From NCBI RefSeq assembly GCF_020176955.2, contig NZ_JAIUCZ020000001.1, forward strand, positions 620,001 to 684,000: a stretch of 64,000 bases of DNA, read 5' to 3'. Each line of letters starts with the position of its first letter. The first letter of the stretch is position 1. The notes under the pieces were generated by a model that did no database searches, was not told the DNA's origin, and saw only the letters and a program-made list of their open reading frames with translations. Origin of the DNA: Nocardia sp. alder85J (GTDB taxonomy: Bacteria; Actinomycetota; Actinomycetes; Mycobacteriales; Mycobacteriaceae). Positions 62,567 through 64,000 of this stretch are shown here, one piece after another. The position numbers and the translations under genes are program-made.

Positions 62567-64000
62567 ATGGATCGGCACAGCGACACGGTCTTCATCGACG
62601 GCGAGTGGGTCCGCGCGCGCGGTTCGGCGCGGTACGACATCGTCTCGGCCTCGACCGAGGAGACGATCGCGACCGCCCCGGTCGGCTCCGCGGAGGATGT
62701 CGACGCGGCGGTCGCGGCCGCCCGGCGGGCCTTCGACGATCCGTCGGGCTGGGCGAACTGGGAGCCGGCGCGGCGCGCGGCGGCACTGGAGCGGTTCGCC
62801 GAGGTGCTCGACGAGCGCGGCCCCGAGATCGCCCGCCTGGTCACCGGCCAGAACGGTATGCCGATCACGATCTCCTCGGTATCGGAGGCGGTGATCCCCG
62901 GAACGTTGTTGCGCTACTACGCGACGCTGCTGCGGGAGACCCCCACCGAGACCGAACGCCCGTCGGCGACCGGCGGCACCACGGTGGTCCGGCAGGTGCC
63001 GATCGGGGTGATCGCCGCGATCGTGCCGTGGAACTTCCCGCAGACCCTGACCTTCTACAAACTGGCCCCGGCGCTCGCGGCCGGTAACACCGTCGTGGTC
63101 AAACCGGCCCCGGAGACGACGCTGGACGCCTTCGTGGTCGCCGACGCCGCCACGGCGGCCGGGATTCCGCCGGGTGTGCTCAACATCGTCAGCGGCGGCC
63201 CGGACACCGGTGCGGCGCTGGTCGAACATCCGGGTGTGGACAAGGTGGCCTTCACCGGCTCGACTCGCGCCGGCCGCGGCATCGCCGAGACGTGCGGCCG
63301 GTTGCTGCGCCCGGTGACCCTGGAGCTGGGTGGCAAATCGGCCACCATCATCCTCGACGACGTCGATCTGGCCACCGAGGTCGGCAAGATGTTCACCTGC
63401 ACCCTGGTCAACAGCGGGCAGACCTGCATGCTCGGCACCCGGATCCTCGCCCCGCGCAGCCGGTACGCCGAGGTGGTCGACGCCTTCGCTGGACTGGTCG
63501 GCATGCTCCCCGTCGGTGACCCGTTCGATCCGGGCGTCATCCTCGGCCCGCTGGTCAGCGAGCGGCAGCGTGATCGGGTGGAGGCGTACATCGCCAAGGG
63601 CCGCGACGAGGCCCGGCTGGTGGCCGGCGGCACCCGCCCGGCGGGCCTGGACAAGGGCTGGTTCGTCGCGCCGACCGTCTTCGCCGACGTCGACAACGAC
63701 GCCGTCATCGCCCGCGAGGAGATCTTCGGCCCGGTGCTGGCCGTGATCCCCTACGACGGTGACGACGACGCGGTCCGCATCGCCAACGACTCCGCCTACG
63801 GACTGGGCGGCAGCGTGTGGAGCGCCGACGCCGAGCGCGCCCGCGCGGTCGCCACCCGGGTCCGCACCGGCACCGTCGGCGTGAACTTCTACCAGATCGA
63901 CCACCACAGCCCGTTCGGTGGCGTGAAGGACAGCGGCCTCGGCCGCGAACTGGGCCCGGAGGCGCTGACCTCCTACCGGCACACCCAGTCCGTGTACCTG
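62567..64000 (+). CDS. Aldehyde dehydrogenase (window-edge truncated)
   Basis: This is an NAD(P)-dependent aldehyde dehydrogenase, 478 codons visible with no stop before the right edge, so it is a few residues short of the usual ~480-490. Motifs include VIPWNFPQ-type IVPWNFPQTLTF, FTGSTRAGRGIAE, the catalytic Glu in LELGGKSATIIL, the nucleophile Cys in NSGQTCMLGTRI and the late FGPVLAVIPY. The start is ATG 62567 (MDRHSDTV); ATG 62561 is two codons upstream. AGGG precedes both. It follows the PucR regulator by 176 bp. The substrate is unknown. Confidence 0.94.
   Translation, partial: MDRHSDTVFIDGEWVRARGSARYDIVSASTEETIATAPVGSAEDVDAAVAAARRAFDDPSGWANWEPARRAAALERFAEVLDERGPEIARLVTGQNGMPITISSVSEAVIPGTLLRYYATLLRETPTETERPSATGGTTVVRQVPIGVIAAIVPWNFPQTLTFYKLAPALAAGNTVVVKPAPETTLDAFVVADAATAAGIPPGVLNIVSGGPDTGAALVEHPGVDKVAFTGSTRAGRGIAETCGRLLRPVTLELGGKSATIILDDVDLATEVGKMFTCTLVNSGQTCMLGTRILAPRSRYAEVVDAFAGLVGMLPVGDPFDPGVILGPLVSERQRDRVEAYIAKGRDEARLVAGGTRPAGLDKGWFVAPTVFADVDNDAVIAREEIFGPVLAVIPYDGDDDAVRIANDSAYGLGGSVWSADAERARAVATRVRTGTVGVNFYQIDHHSPFGGVKDSGLGRELGPEALTSYRHTQSVYL

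Overview
The window is high-GC actinobacterial chromosome, most likely Nocardia or a close relative among the mycolic-acid bacteria. The evidence is gene content and order: tkt-tal-zwf-opcA-pgl, ctaB, qor, ctaA, an ABC-2 exporter, the mannosyltransferase mptB and sufR-sufB-sufD-sufC-sufS-sufU-sufT follow the same order as the Mycobacterium tuberculosis Rv1445c-Rv1466 region. Accessory genes are inserted between those blocks. Many genes start with GTG or TTG, and GTGA/ATGA stop-start overlaps are common. No rRNA, tRNA, CRISPR array, insertion sequence or phage gene was seen.

Layout. 1-5930 (minus): pentose-phosphate operon, with pgl cut by the window edge. 6194-7165: heme O synthase. 7293-11080: a membrane protein with a NERD-like domain, then a flavin monooxygenase divergent from its TetR-type regulator across a 31-bp near-palindrome. 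11086-14799: quinone oxidoreductase, small conserved gene, methyltransferase, zinc ribbon, DUF1445 hydro-lyase/cyclase. 15065-16968: biotin ECF transporter bioM-bioN-bioY, with a one-base frameshift in bioN. 17269-24132: heme A synthase, Mug glycosylase, MFS transporter, ABC-2 exporter and mptB. 24232-30659: SUF iron-sulfur operon behind a SufR operator.

30660-43602 is the most unusual part. Two near-identical, oppositely oriented repeat blocks (30691-31123 and 42976-43525) bracket about 12 kb. That segment holds a fatty acid hydroxylase/sterol desaturase, a two-component system, an Ntox15-type polymorphic toxin with a Tdi1-like immunity gene, a DUF2231 membrane protein, metQ-metN-metI, an RDD protein, an unknown gene, and divergent ku and endonuclease V genes sharing an SOS-like box. 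Each block carries 58-bp tandem units and one 92-bp hairpin element. A third, diverged hairpin copy forms the 3' end of the desaturase gene, and its stem differs from the others by compensatory base-pair changes.

43603-64000 is mixed metabolic and regulatory sequence: esterase, FAH-family hydrolase, PP2C-like phosphatase, LLM flavin oxidoreductase with a TetR regulator, AAA ATPase, nitroreductase, F420/FMN-type oxidoreductase, SDR, a secreted His/Asp-rich repeat protein, an Imm42-like gene, an AarF/ABC1 kinase, a 1157-residue NB-ARC/TPR protein, an MpaB-type oxygenase divergent from an acyl-CoA synthetase-PucR pair, and an aldehyde dehydrogenase cut by the right edge. Family names come from motif recognition by eye; no database search was run.
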